From an uncultured Anaeroplasmataceae bacterium (GTDB lineage Bacteria; Bacillota_I; Bacilli_A; Acholeplasmatales; Anaeroplasmataceae): 64,000 bases of DNA. The notes under the pieces are model-generated. The model had not been told where the DNA came from. It did not search any database and saw only the letters and a program-made list of their open reading frames with translations. The position numbers and the translations under genes are program-made. The DNA lies in NCBI GenBank assembly GCA_910579215.1, contig CAJTTN010000002.1, positions 1 to 64,000 on the forward strand, read 5' to 3'. Below, in pieces: positions 24,237 to 33,700 of this stretch; the stretch's first letter is position 1, and each line of letters begins with the position of its first letter.

Positions 24237-25112
24237 ATGGAAAAGTTTTTAAAAGAATTAAAAATAGCTTTAGAAGAGGCACATATAGAAAATAAGGAAG
24301 AGATTTTAGCTACCTATTTAGAGCATTTTACTTTAGGACATGAGGCAGGAATGTCTGATGAGGAAATCATTGATCGTTTTGATCAAATAGAAGATATAAT
24401 TTGGAAATTAGGTAGAAAGAAAAGTGATAAAGAACCAGAGGGGTATTCTATTGAATTAGACTTAGCTTGCTTCTCTGATTTTCAAATTCGTTGTTCTAAT
24501 AAAGTGACAGGAATTCAATTTGATATAGATGAGGGAGCTTTAGATTATGTTGAAATTGTTCGAGAAGGAAAAAGAATACATTTAAAGAATAAAGGAATAG
24601 ATTTCTTTTCTAAAAGAAAAAAATATGATGGAAATATGCTGATTGGCTCTGAAGTCTTATTAAATCAATTTAAAATAAACAATTTAAGTTGTGATGTGCA
24701 TTGCAATTTTAAAATTAATTGTACAAACTTTTTTATTTCTAATGTAAGTGGTGACATTCATTTTTCAGACGTTGAAGTAGAAGAGACCTCTGTTATAAAT
24801 AATACGTCAGGAGATATAACTTTAGCTAGGCTCTTAACACCTAGAGTTAAAATAAATACCATATCAGGAGATATATCTATATCGGATTTTACCTGTGATG
24901 TGGCTAAATTAGTTACAGTTTCAGGAGATATAAAAATTGCTCAAAGTAATGAAGCAGATTTTCAAATAAGCAGTGTTAGTGGAGATGTTAATATTTTAGT
25001 TGGAGCAGACACCTCTAAAGTAAAAGCTTCCAGTGTCAGTGGAAGCATTCAAATTTCGGGTGAAATGGTTGGCAAAGCATTAAATACATTATTTAAAGAT
25101 TATAAATGGTAA
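24237..25112 (+). CDS. HAAS/DUF1700-like plus DUF4097 beta-repeat protein
   Basis: A 291-residue protein. Residues 1-65 are helical (LKELKIALEE...YLEHFTLGHEAGMSDEEII), as in HAAS/DUF1700 domains. Residues 75-285 are a DUF4097-type beta-solenoid with repeated S-G-D-I/V turns (VSGDIHFSD, TSGDITLA, ISGDISI, VSGDIKIA, VSGDVNIL, VSGSIQIS). No signal peptide or membrane helix is visible, so the location is unclear. Such proteins accompany envelope-stress systems in Bacillota, usually with a PadR or zinc-ribbon regulator. The pairing with DUF2089 fits that pattern; the ligand is unknown. Confidence 0.75.
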   Translation: MEKFLKELKIALEEAHIENKEEILATYLEHFTLGHEAGMSDEEIIDRFDQIEDIIWKLGRKKSDKEPEGYSIELDLACFSDFQIRCSNKVTGIQFDIDEGALDYVEIVREGKRIHLKNKGIDFFSKRKKYDGNMLIGSEVLLNQFKINNLSCDVHCNFKINCTNFFISNVSGDIHFSDVEVEETSVINNTSGDITLARLLTPRVKINTISGDISISDFTCDVAKLVTVSGDIKIAQSNEADFQISSVSGDVNILVGADTSKVKASSVSGSIQISGEMVGKALNTLFKDYKW

Positions 25113-25211
25113 TTGAAAAATGTAGATTTTTAAAATTCATTTTACTTATATATTTAGTTAGCACTATAGACTACTTTTAATGTAACCGAAAAATGGTAAA
25201 TTATCTAATTT

Positions 25212-25233
25212 AAATATTTTTTAAAAAATATTT
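25212..25233. promoter_or_regulatory. 22-bp perfect palindrome upstream of a promoter
   Basis: AAATATTTTTT followed at once by its reverse complement AAAAAATATTT, ending 8 bases before the -35. It could be an UP element, an operator or a weak bidirectional terminator. The rest of 25113-25241 shows nothing I can name. Confidence 0.3.
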
Positions 25234-25241
25234 TCCTATTC

Positions 25242-25270
25242 TTGACATTAAATTCATATCTTTGTAAAAT
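25242..25270 (+). promoter_or_regulatory. Sigma-A promoter of the small-protein/2H phosphoesterase pair
   Basis: TTGACA (25242-25247), 17 bases, TAAAAT (25265-25270). The predicted transcript start near 25277 supports ATG 25296. Confidence 0.65.
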
Positions 25271-25295
25271 TATAATAAAAGGACGGTACAAAGCA

Positions 25296-25514
25296 ATGGA
25301 AGAAACAAAAAAAGAGAAATTTACACGTTTAGCTGAAGCACGTACAAATGCAGCTTTGAAGCAAATAGCATTATTAGGAAATTTAGCCAATACTAGCAAC
25401 TATGAATATGATCAGTATGATGTAGATAAGGTGCTAAAAACATTGAGAGCTGCAGTTAATGAATTAGAGGTAACCTTCAAAGGTGATGCAAAGGCAAAGA
25501 AGTTTAGTCTATGA
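25296..25514 (+). CDS. Small conserved-looking protein of unknown function
   Basis: A 72-residue acidic/basic helical protein. Seen: KFTRLAEARTNAALKQIALLGNLANTSNYEYDQYDVDKVL. Short proteins with this R-x-N-x-A-L-x-x-I-x-x-L-G-N-L-x-N pattern occur in many Bacillota, but I know of no assigned function. The start at 25296 follows AAAGGAC and lies downstream of the promoter hexamers, so the longer in-frame reading from 25242 is excluded. Its stop overlaps the start of the 2H phosphoesterase (ATGA), so they are translationally coupled. Confidence 0.7.
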   Translation: MEETKKEKFTRLAEARTNAALKQIALLGNLANTSNYEYDQYDVDKVLKTLRAAVNELEVTFKGDAKAKKFSL

Positions 25515-26002
25515 AAAAAGAAAAGTTTTTAACCATTTATGCAGTTTTTGATGAGGAGACACAACGTAAATTAAATAAAATTCAGCAAGAAATTGAAGCT
25601 AAATATCCTGCAGGTTCACAGACTAGAGGGATTCCTTTTCATATTTCATTAGGGAGCTTTCCTGTTGAAGAAAAAGCAGCACTCATTGGTAGGATTGGAA
25701 AATGGATAGAGGAGCTAAAGCCATTTTCTATAGAATTAGAAGGGTTAGGGCATTTTGACAATCAATTGTTATATGTTAAGCCTAACTTAAATGCAGAATT
25801 AGAAGCATTACATCAAATTTTTGAGGGAAACTACAGTGATGGCTATCCTTGGGTTCCACATGTAACCCTTTATTCTCAAGAAAAGAAGATTATTCAAGAA
25901 TTGCTTGAAGAATATGAAGCTATAAAGTTAGATGCCAAAATAGTGGGGTTGCAGATGGGAGAATTTTTTCCTACCAAGATAATTTTAACTGCCACCTTTT
26001 AA
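25511..26002 (+). CDS. 2H phosphoesterase (2'-5' RNA ligase-like)
   Basis: A 163-residue protein of the 2H superfamily. Seen: the two catalytic H-x-[ST]-x motifs, FHISLGSF (about residue 44) and VPHVTLYS (about residue 116), at the usual separation. Members act on 2',3'-cyclic phosphates or 2'-5' linkages in RNA and small nucleotides; the substrate here is not evident. It is coupled to the small upstream gene and closed by a bidirectional terminator. Confidence 0.85.
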   Translation: MKKEKFLTIYAVFDEETQRKLNKIQQEIEAKYPAGSQTRGIPFHISLGSFPVEEKAALIGRIGKWIEELKPFSIELEGLGHFDNQLLYVKPNLNAELEALHQIFEGNYSDGYPWVPHVTLYSQEKKIIQELLEEYEAIKLDAKIVGLQMGEFFPTKIILTATF

Positions 26003-26005
26003 AAG

Positions 26006-26035
26006 AAAAAAGTAGACATATCGTCTACTTTTTTT
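26006..26035. terminator. Bidirectional terminator
   Basis: AAAAGTAGAC-ATATC-GTCTACTTTT, with an A-run before and a T-run after, between two convergent genes. Confidence 0.85.
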
Positions 26036-26040
26036 ACTGA

Positions 26041-27378
26041 TTAAATTCCTCCAGCAGTTGGTCCAATGGTAGCAGGAGTTGTTTCTAAATTAGAAATAGT
26101 TACCTTTTGTCCGTTGCGCATTAAATTTTTCCACTCTGTTTCATCCTTGCATTTAAACAAAACTTCTCCATCCTCAGAAATCTTTGTTTCCACACCAATT
26201 AGAGCATCTATACTACAAACAATTTTATATTCTGTAGAAGTATCAAAACGCCATTCCAAGTTATTACCACTTATTCTCAATAAAATCTTTTTGCCTTCCT
26301 CATATCCAGACAAATCAGTTATAGGCATTAAATCAATCCACTCAGTGTCATATTTTCTTCTCCACTGAATATGTGTATCTGTAACCTGATATGCAGGTTG
26401 TTTTAAAGAAGTAATGGTTGTATCTGGATAGGTTGAAGATTGAGGAAGAGCTTTATAGCCTTCATCCTCTGGCCACTTCCATTGAATACTATTACTACTA
26501 ATTCTTACTTGAGGGATTTTACCTTCCTCGTAGCCTGATAAAGCACTATATGGAATTAGATTAATCCAATTTGAATCACATTTTCTTTTCCACTGGATAT
26601 AATCCTGATTCGTTCTTATTTCGATTCCTGTGATATCATCTACTGCACATATATTTATCCATGATGTATCATGAACATACTTCCACTGGAAATAAGGCGC
26701 AGAAGAAGAATTTACTTGAACTGTTTTTTCACGAATATCTGGAAGAACCTTAGATTCGATTACATAATCCTCATATTCATATTTTAAAATATAACGATTC
26801 AAGGTTTCGGTTCCATTTTCTGTCGTTGTATAAGTTACATAAGCATATAAAGGCAACTTATTTATTTTAATAAATGGTAGTCCACCCTTTTTAGGTAATG
26901 TTGGTAATCCAGACAAAGTATAGTCGGCATAGTATCGAGAACTATTTAAAGCATTTTTAGGACCTGGTGCAATTAATCTAGAATAAGAGCTTGTAGATTT
27001 TTCTGTTTTTACCCAATTGCTGTATATTCCTAATTTAATGTTAATTTTATTTACTACATTTATTTTAGATCTTGTATTTTCATTTTCATACGCAATTGCG
27101 CGGAAAGAAGCAGTACCTGTTTCGTTGTTATAATTTTTACACCATATAACAAAATTAAAATCCTTAATTGTATTCTTATCTCCTCGAATAATATCTTTTG
27201 CAGGAATTTCTTTTATATCACTTTCAAAAGGAATTACCTTATTTGCATTATATTCCTTTATATATACTACAGGAATTGCTATAACAAAGAATAATAGTAT
27301 GATTCCTCCAATAAGTATCATTAGGTTTAATGGCGTAAGCCTAGGTAACCTTAATTTTTTCTTTTTTTTATCTTTCAT
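26041..27378 (-). CDS. Membrane-anchored surface protein with tryptophan-containing repeats
   Basis: A 445-residue protein: a basic start, one membrane segment (about 18-42, LMILIGGIILLFFVIAIPVV) and a long outside part. Residues about 45-210 show no motif I know. From about 220 to the end, six units of roughly 35-40 residues repeat a pattern ending in x-W-[KR]-x5-W-x-x-L/I (SNWINLIPYSALSGYEEG, TEWIDLMPITDLSGYEEG and others). Such units recur in surface proteins of gut Bacillota and are probably binding or stalk modules. Ribosome site GAGGTG precedes ATG 27378 on the minus strand. Single gene, convergent with the 2H gene. Confidence 0.7.
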   Translation of the reverse strand: MKDKKKKKLRLPRLTPLNLMILIGGIILLFFVIAIPVVYIKEYNANKVIPFESDIKEIPAKDIIRGDKNTIKDFNFVIWCKNYNNETGTASFRAIAYENENTRSKINVVNKINIKLGIYSNWVKTEKSTSSYSRLIAPGPKNALNSSRYYADYTLSGLPTLPKKGGLPFIKINKLPLYAYVTYTTTENGTETLNRYILKYEYEDYVIESKVLPDIREKTVQVNSSSAPYFQWKYVHDTSWINICAVDDITGIEIRTNQDYIQWKRKCDSNWINLIPYSALSGYEEGKIPQVRISSNSIQWKWPEDEGYKALPQSSTYPDTTITSLKQPAYQVTDTHIQWRRKYDTEWIDLMPITDLSGYEEGKKILLRISGNNLEWRFDTSTEYKIVCSIDALIGVETKISEDGEVLFKCKDETEWKNLMRNGQKVTISNLETTPATIGPTAGGI

Positions 27379-27506
27379 ATTACTTCACCTCATATGATTT
27401 CTTTTATTATATCAAATAATAAATATAATTTCACTAATAATTATGTTATTTTTTTTGATATTTCATACTTAATTTTCCATATTTCGCAATTAAACTGGGT
27501 TTTTGA

Positions 27507-27535
27507 TTGACTTAAAGGGATAAAGTGGGTATAAT
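27507..27535 (+). promoter_or_regulatory. Sigma-A promoter of rny
   Basis: TTGACT (27507-27512), 17 bases, TATAAT (27530-27535). The start near 27542 makes ATG 27551 almost leaderless and favours ATG 27581. Confidence 0.7.
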
Positions 27536-27580
27536 AAAAGAAGATTTCAAATGAAATTTATTTCAACAAGGGGGAAAAGT

Positions 27581-29176
27581 ATGGGAACTACTATTTTAAG
27601 CTTAAGTGTCCCAATTTGGATTTCTCTTATTGTTTTGTGTTTAATCTTAGGTATAAGTATTGGATTGGTAACAGGATATTTTATTCGTGTAAGAATACAT
27701 GAAAAATCCTTTGCGAAAACCAGATCCGAAGCTGAGAAAATAATTGCAATGGCTGAAGAAGATGCAGAAAAGAAGAAAAAAGAAGCAATTCATGAGGCAA
27801 AACAAGAAATTGCAAGTTTAAAAAGTGACGCGGATAGAGACATTAAAGAAAGAAGAGGTGCAGTTGTTGATTTAGAAAATAAATTAAATCAACGAGAGGA
27901 CACCCTAGATCGTCGTTCTATTAATTTAGATCGACGTGAAGAAATGTTGAATGCTAAAGAAAATAAGATTGATGAAAAGAAAAATGAATTAGAACAACAA
28001 AATAATAAGGTTGAAGCCATTTTGAAGCAACAAGAGCAAAAGTTGATTGAAATTGCTGCCTTAACCAAAGAAGAAGCAAGAACAATTATTATGGATCGTG
28101 TTCGTGAGGATATGAGTACTGAAATTGCTACCTTCATTAAAGAAGAAGAGGAAAAAGCTCGCTTAGAGGTTAAAACTAAAGCTAAAAATATTTTGGCTTT
28201 AGCTATCCAAAAGTATGCTGGTGAAACTGCTGGTGAAACTACAGTTTCTACAGTTTCCTTACCAGTTGAGGAAATGAAGGGACGTATTATTGGTCGTGAA
28301 GGACGTAATATCAGAACTTTGGAATCCTTAACAGGTGTTGATTTAATTATTGATGATACACCAGAAGCAGTCGTACTCTCAGGGTTTGATCCGGTACGTC
28401 GTGAAATTGCCAAGCGCTCCTTAGAAATTTTAGTTAGTGATGGAAGAATCCATCCCGCTAGAATTGAAGAGGTTGTAGAGCGTTGTCGTGGTGAGGTTGA
28501 AATGGCCATCCGTGAAAAAGGCGAGGAAGCCGTATTCAAGGCTGGAATTGGTAAAATTCATCCAGATTTAGTTCGTTTAATTGGACGATTAAATTATCGA
28601 ACCAGCTATGGACAGAATGTATTGCATCATTCCTTAGAAACAGCAATGATTGCTGGTAAGCTCGCAAGTGAAATTGGTGAAAATGAGGTTATTGCTCGAC
28701 GTGCAGGTTTATTGCATGATATTGGCAAATCTGTTGATCATGAGATTGAAGGCTCACATGTTGACATTGGTGTTGAATTGGCTAAGAAGTATCATGAGCC
28801 TAAAGAGGTTATTGACGCTATTGCCTCTCATCATGAGGATGTTGCACCAAAGAGTGTTATAGCTGTATTGGTTGCTGCTGCAGATGCTTTATCTTCTGCT
28901 CGTCCAGGTGCGAGAAGTGATTCTTTAGAAAATTATGCTAAGCGTTTAGAAAGTCTAGAAGCAATTTCTAACAATGTAAAAGGCGTATCCTCTTCCTTTG
29001 CTATTCAAGCAGGACGTGAGGTTCGTGTCATTGTGAATCCAGAGGAAGTAGATGACTTATCTACAATTTCAATCGCTCGTCAAATTAAGGAAGAAATTGA
29101 GAATAAGCTTTCTTATCCAGGAACCATTAAGGTTACCGTAATTCGTGAAACACGTGCTGTAGATGTTGCAAAGTAA
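27581..29176 (+). CDS. rny: Ribonuclease Y
   Basis: The membrane-anchored endoribonuclease that initiates mRNA decay in Bacillota; 531 residues from ATG 27581, which follows AAGGGGGAAAAG. Seen: one N-terminal membrane helix, a long coiled coil (about 30-200), a KH RNA-binding domain (MKGRIIGREGRNIRTLE) and an HD domain (AGLLHDIGKSVDHE, ASHHEDV). In B. subtilis it is upstream of ymdB and spoVS, as here. A hairpin follows before ymdB. Confidence 0.96.
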   Translation: MGTTILSLSVPIWISLIVLCLILGISIGLVTGYFIRVRIHEKSFAKTRSEAEKIIAMAEEDAEKKKKEAIHEAKQEIASLKSDADRDIKERRGAVVDLENKLNQREDTLDRRSINLDRREEMLNAKENKIDEKKNELEQQNNKVEAILKQQEQKLIEIAALTKEEARTIIMDRVREDMSTEIATFIKEEEEKARLEVKTKAKNILALAIQKYAGETAGETTVSTVSLPVEEMKGRIIGREGRNIRTLESLTGVDLIIDDTPEAVVLSGFDPVRREIAKRSLEILVSDGRIHPARIEEVVERCRGEVEMAIREKGEEAVFKAGIGKIHPDLVRLIGRLNYRTSYGQNVLHHSLETAMIAGKLASEIGENEVIARRAGLLHDIGKSVDHEIEGSHVDIGVELAKKYHEPKEVIDAIASHHEDVAPKSVIAVLVAAADALSSARPGARSDSLENYAKRLESLEAISNNVKGVSSSFAIQAGREVRVIVNPEEVDDLSTISIARQIKEEIENKLSYPGTIKVTVIRETRAVDVAK

Positions 29177-29180
29177 AAGT

Positions 29181-29210
29181 AGGGATGATTTCTCATCCCT
29201 AAATTTTTTT
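29181..29210 (+). terminator. Terminator/attenuator between rny and ymdB
   Basis: AGGGATGA-TTTC-TCATCCCT, a perfect 8-bp stem with a 4-nt loop, then AAATTTTTTT. No promoter is visible before ymdB, so partial readthrough is likely. Confidence 0.7.
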
Positions 29211-29227
29211 AAAAAAAGGTGATAATT

Positions 29228-29998
29228 TTGAGAATTCTTTATTTAGGTGATATTGTTGGAGAAAAAACTATTGATATTTTGAAAGTTAATTTAGAAACCA
29301 TAAAAAAGGAAAACCATATTCATTTGGTTTTATGTAATGCAGAAAATGTTACAAAGGGCCGTGGACTATCCTATCAGCATTATAAAGAATTAAAAGCATT
29401 AGGAATTGCAGGAATGTCCATGGGAAATCATACATTTTCTAAATCTGAAATTAAAGAATATATTGAGGAAGCAACTATTGCTAGACCTGCTAATTTGTCT
29501 ACCGATATAGGTAAGAATGTGTTATATATTCAATATAATCAAGAAGTGATAGCATTAGTAAATTTAATGGGAAGAGTCTATATGAATTCACCCTTAGATT
29601 GTCCATTTAAAACTTTTGAAGCCTTATATCCTACCATTCAAGCAGATCATATATTGGTTGATTTTCATGGAGAAGCAACGAGTGAAAAAAAAGCATTTTT
29701 TTACAATTTTGCAGGTAAAATTGATGCAGTTTTAGGAACTCATACTCATGTAAAAACGGATGACAAAGAGGTTTTTATGAATACCTGCTATATTTCGGAT
29801 TTAGGCATGTGTGGCCCAAAATATTCAGTTTTAGGTAGTGATGTGATTGGTATAATCGAAAGATTTAAAACAGGTATATATGAGCCTACGAAGCTTTCAA
29901 ATGACAAAGAATATATTTTGAATGGTGTAATTCTAGATTTAGGTAAAACCAATAAAATAGAGGACTTTAAGAAAACCATTCCTGCAACCATTTTATAA
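29228..29998 (+). CDS. ymdB: YmdB-family metallophosphoesterase
   Basis: A calcineurin-like phosphodiesterase of 256 residues; in B. subtilis YmdB hydrolyses cyclic nucleotides and influences biofilm and motility fate. Seen: RILYLGDIVGEKT, NAENVTKGRGL, SMGNHTFS and GTHTHVKTD, which carry the metal ligands. TTG 29228 is preferred over GTG 29219 because the GTG is part of the AAAGGTGAT ribosome site and MRILYLGD matches the usual family start. Confidence 0.93.
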   Translation: MRILYLGDIVGEKTIDILKVNLETIKKENHIHLVLCNAENVTKGRGLSYQHYKELKALGIAGMSMGNHTFSKSEIKEYIEEATIARPANLSTDIGKNVLYIQYNQEVIALVNLMGRVYMNSPLDCPFKTFEALYPTIQADHILVDFHGEATSEKKAFFYNFAGKIDAVLGTHTHVKTDDKEVFMNTCYISDLGMCGPKYSVLGSDVIGIIERFKTGIYEPTKLSNDKEYILNGVILDLGKTNKIEDFKKTIPATIL

Positions 29999-30006
29999 GC
30001 ATTAAG

Positions 30007-30050
30007 TACTCCTTTTAAACATATACTTAGGTAGAAAGGAGTATTTTTTT
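30007..30050 (+). promoter_or_regulatory. Terminator-like hairpin that contains the spoVS ribosome binding site
   Basis: TACTCCTTT (30007-30015) pairs perfectly with AAAGGAGTA (30035-30043), loop 19 nt, followed by seven T and then the spoVS ATG. The AAAGGAG in the right arm is the only Shine-Dalgarno for spoVS, so the structure could both end transcription and block ribosome binding. Confidence 0.65.
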
Positions 30051-30311
30051 ATGGAAATATTAAAAGTATCTACAAGATCAAAGCCAAGCAGCGTTGCAGG
30101 TGCCTTAGCCAATGCTTTTAAAACGAAAAATCAGGTCCAGGTTCAAGCAATAGGTGCAGGTGCTATTAATCAAGCTATTAAAGCTATCGCAATTGCAAGA
30201 GGTTATGTGGCTCCCACAGGGAAGGATTTAATCGTTGTCCCAGCCTTCTCTGATATCTTAATTGAAGGAGAAGAAAAGACAGCTATCAAGCTGATCGTCA
30301 AAGCAATATAA
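30051..30311 (+). CDS. spoVS: Stage V sporulation protein S
   Basis: An 86-residue Alba-fold small protein, almost the canonical SpoVS sequence: EILKVSTRSKPSSVAGALA, QAIGAGAINQAIKAIAIARGYVAP and the DLIVVPAF(S)DI segment. In B. subtilis it affects septation and spore coat assembly, but it is also kept in non-sporulating bacteria, so it does not prove sporulation here. Its ATG follows directly on a hairpin and a T-run (30007-30050). A terminator follows. Confidence 0.95.
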   Translation: MEILKVSTRSKPSSVAGALANAFKTKNQVQVQAIGAGAINQAIKAIAIARGYVAPTGKDLIVVPAFSDILIEGEEKTAIKLIVKAI

Positions 30312-30336
30312 TTTCCTTTTCTTATAAAAATAAATG

Positions 30337-30367
30337 AAATGATCATTTTGATAATGGTCATTTTTTT
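30337..30367 (+). terminator. Terminator of the rny-ymdB-spoVS block
   Basis: AAATGATCA and TGGTCATTT form a 9-bp stem (one G-T pair) followed by TTTT. The rest of 30368-30637 has no gene or strong site that I can support. Confidence 0.7.
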
Positions 30368-30637
30368 CTTTATTAGAAATAAATTTAGTATAAGAAACTT
30401 ATATTTTTTATAGTTAAAATTATGTTATGAAAAAAAATCACTATTTTGCTGCCCTCTTTAAAAATATGCTTAGCTACTATAAAAATCTAAATTAATGTGG
30501 TATAATTATACTTTTACACCTAATTTTTTGATAGAAATCACTATCGAAAAATATTCGAAAAAAATGAAAAAACACTAAATAAAAGTTTATGAAAGTGCTT
30601 TTTTGGTCAATTTTTAGTCGTTTTTCGTGCGTTTACC

Positions 30638-30666
30638 TTGACAAAATACATATGGGAGAGTATAAT
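30638..30666 (+). promoter_or_regulatory. Consensus sigma-A promoter at the head of the surface locus
   Basis: Perfect TTGACA (30638-30643), exactly 17 bases, perfect TATAAT (30661-30666). This is the only strong promoter I can find before the run of genes ending at 58127. Confidence 0.85.
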
Positions 30667-30675
30667 GAAAAAAAT

Positions 30676-30701
30676 GTTACTATAATTATAATTATAGTTA
30701 C
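30676..30701. promoter_or_regulatory. 26-bp near-perfect palindrome at the transcript start (operator or 5' hairpin)
   Basis: GTTACTATAATTA followed by TAATTATAGTTAC, complementary at all but one position. It begins within a few bases of the predicted start of the 30735 transcript, where a bound repressor would block initiation. Confidence 0.5.
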
Positions 30702-30734
30702 AATTTTTAGTTAAAATAGCGGGGGTTAACAGAC

Positions 30735-33700
30735 ATGAAAAGATTAAAATTTTTATTTGCCAGTATTGTGGTAGTACTGACATTTATGGGTTTAATCGCT
30801 TGTTCAACAAAGGAAGAAGTGTACACTGTTACATTTGAAGCCAATGGTGGAACAAAGGTAAATCCAATTACAGCAGAACTTATAGAATATGAGCCTTTCA
30901 CTCAAAAGGATGATTTTACTTTTGAGGGTTGGTTTATAACAGCTGATTTTTCTTCTGAAAGAGTTTCATTCCCATACGAAGTGAAAGAGAATGTCACTTT
31001 ATATGCCAGATGGGAAGAACTTAAGCAAGAGGTTGAAAAATATACGGTTACTTTTAAAACAAATGGTGGACTTCCAGTTCCTTCTATGAAAACTGATGTG
31101 ATAACAGAGGAACCAAAAACAAGTTTAGAGAATCACACCTTCCTTGGCTGGTATTTAGAAAGTGATTTTAAAACAAAGGTAACCTTTCCGTTTAAAGTTA
31201 CAAAAGATATTACTCTATATGCATATTTAAAAAGCAATGTAGAGGAAGAAACATATACAGTACAATTTAATACAAATGGGGGAAGTGCTGTTGAAAGCTT
31301 TGTCGGCTCCGTAATTGAGACTGCTCCAGTATCAGTAAAAGAAAACGCTGAATTGGTTGGTTGGTATGAGGATGAAGAACTTACGGAAAAGGTGTCTTTT
31401 CCTTACGAACTTTTAGAGAGTTGTATCCTATATGCCAAATGGGAACCTAAAAAAGATGTAAATCCTGATGATGTAAAACAATTGTCTGAATATTTAAATA
31501 AATCTATTAAGAGCTATCGTGAAAGCTATGGTCTAGAGGTTTCTAATGATAACGGTATTGTATTCCGAGGTGCTTCAACTTACACAGTGAACGGAAAGAA
31601 TCTTACAAGATTGGCTCCTAATTTTATTGATGGTCAGTTTGAGGTTGATGAAAATGGAAACATTTTATATTATCGTTCCTTCTTATTTTATAGAGAAGCA
31701 GAGGATAAATACTATGCGTATTTTCAAGATCCAGATGGTAAAGTAGAAAATGATGGTATCTTTTATGATTGTGTAGAGACAAATGATCCTTATGGAGAAT
31801 ATTTTGATCAAACCAATTTATATGATGTTAAGAATTTGAATCCGAATAAATTTTATAAATTTGATAATAAATGGTATGCAACAGAGGATTATGCAAATGA
31901 AGCTGCTAAGTTAATTTTAGGAGATCAGGATTTCTCTGGTGTATTAGGCTCTAGTTATATTATTCGTGCTGAGGCATTCTCTACTTTTGCATTAGTTTTT
32001 GATGCAAATGGAAATATCACTGATATAATTGCAGAATCTACTTTAACCTATGGAGAAGGTCCTTCTAACTCAGTAAATGTTGCAGCAACGAATTATAAGC
32101 AAAAATATACCTTGAGTTTTGATAATATCAATAATATAGCCCCTATTTTAGAAAAAGACTTTATAGGAAATCAAGAGCTACCAGATGGGAATTATCCTAA
32201 ATTGGATGAAACAGATGTAAATAGAACCTATCTACCAGATTATAAGACTTATACAGTTGAAGAATTAGAGAATGCTCTTAAGAATTTAAAGGATTATAAA
32301 GCATACTACACATTCTTGTCTAATGTAAATGGTCAAAGAGGCCAAATGAATCAATTTATTTATGTGGATGATATTCGTGGTAAGGTTGAGTATTTAAATA
32401 GCTCAAATGTTGGCTACTATTATTATGATGCGACCTCTAAAGCAACCTTCTACATTACGGGTGGAAAGGTGTATTGTGATCAATATTCCTATAAAAACAA
32501 ATATGAATATAATCAGTTTTTATTAGATGCGGAAAATAACATTGCGGTAAGCGTAAACTGCAAGGTTCCGACATCTAATTTGAAAATGAATGTAAATGGC
32601 TTTGTATTTGATTCTGAATTAATGGGCTTCATATATAAAGGAAAGAATTTAACTGAGGTTGGTAAATTTATCTTTGGTGACAATGATTATTATTACAATC
32701 CTTATGCAGAAATTGAAACCTATGATTATTTATATTTCTTTATGACTAATGGTAAGGTTTCTAGAATTTTAGCTGCAAGCCATATTGATTTGTATACTGA
32801 TTTTACCTCTATGAGTCCAGATTTAACAGAATACTTTATAAAAGAAATTATCGTTCAAAATTATGATGAACAAACTGTAAGCTTACCTGTTTCCGTTGAT
32901 GTTTTATATGTTCCTGGTGCGGCAAAGCCTAATGGAAGTATTACAAGACTAGAAAGCATATTTAATCGTATGGGTTCTAATTATACCTATAAGGATGAGT
33001 TTGTTTTTGCAGGGGATGAGTTGTATGGTATCTATAATGGGGAAAAGGATATTTACTATCATAATGCCAATAAAACAAAAAATAATAATGCGTATTACTA
33101 TTATTATAAGGATGGAATTCCCTATGCTTACTATGGTTCTCAGGGAAGGGAAGTAGAGGCTTCTAATGTGGATATTCTTTGGGGAAGACCTTTATTAGAT
33201 ATGCTTGATGTAAATTGGTTCTATGAAGGGTTAGATGGCAATTATTATTGTAAGGAAGAATACTTAAAGGCTTGTTCTGAAGTATTATCTAGATATAGTG
33301 CTTCTAATACCTTCCATATGAATTCATCCACAACGAGAAGCTATCATATTGAATTAGATTTTATTGCTATTAATCTATATGGCAATTCTATAGATAATAT
33401 TTATTATTCTGGTAATTTACGAGTTGTGGATCTATTTGGGTCCTTTACAGAGCTCTTTAGTGGAAGAGGTGTATTTAGTAACATTGGTAGTACAGTGGTA
33501 ACATTACCTAATACAATAGTTGCTGATGAAACAGCTCCTGAATACATCTTGATGAATCAGGAAGCACCTAAATTTACTATGAGTTCTGAAGGTGTTCTAT
33601 CTATTGAAGCTTCCTCTACAGCGTCAGGTTATATGGCATATGTTTATTTAAATGGTAAGCTAGTAGAGGGCTATCCTAAGGCAGTAACACATGGCTTTGA

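Noticed and set aside
27889..28539. 216-codon open frame on the minus strand opposite rny
   Set aside because: It lies wholly inside a clear RNase Y gene, is serine-rich as expected for the antisense of a Glu/Lys-rich coiled coil, and has no ribosome site.
30368..30637. A small RNA or gene between spoVS and the first adhesin
   Set aside because: A TATAAT-like string near 30500 and weak hairpins are present, but no convincing promoter-terminator pair or open frame.
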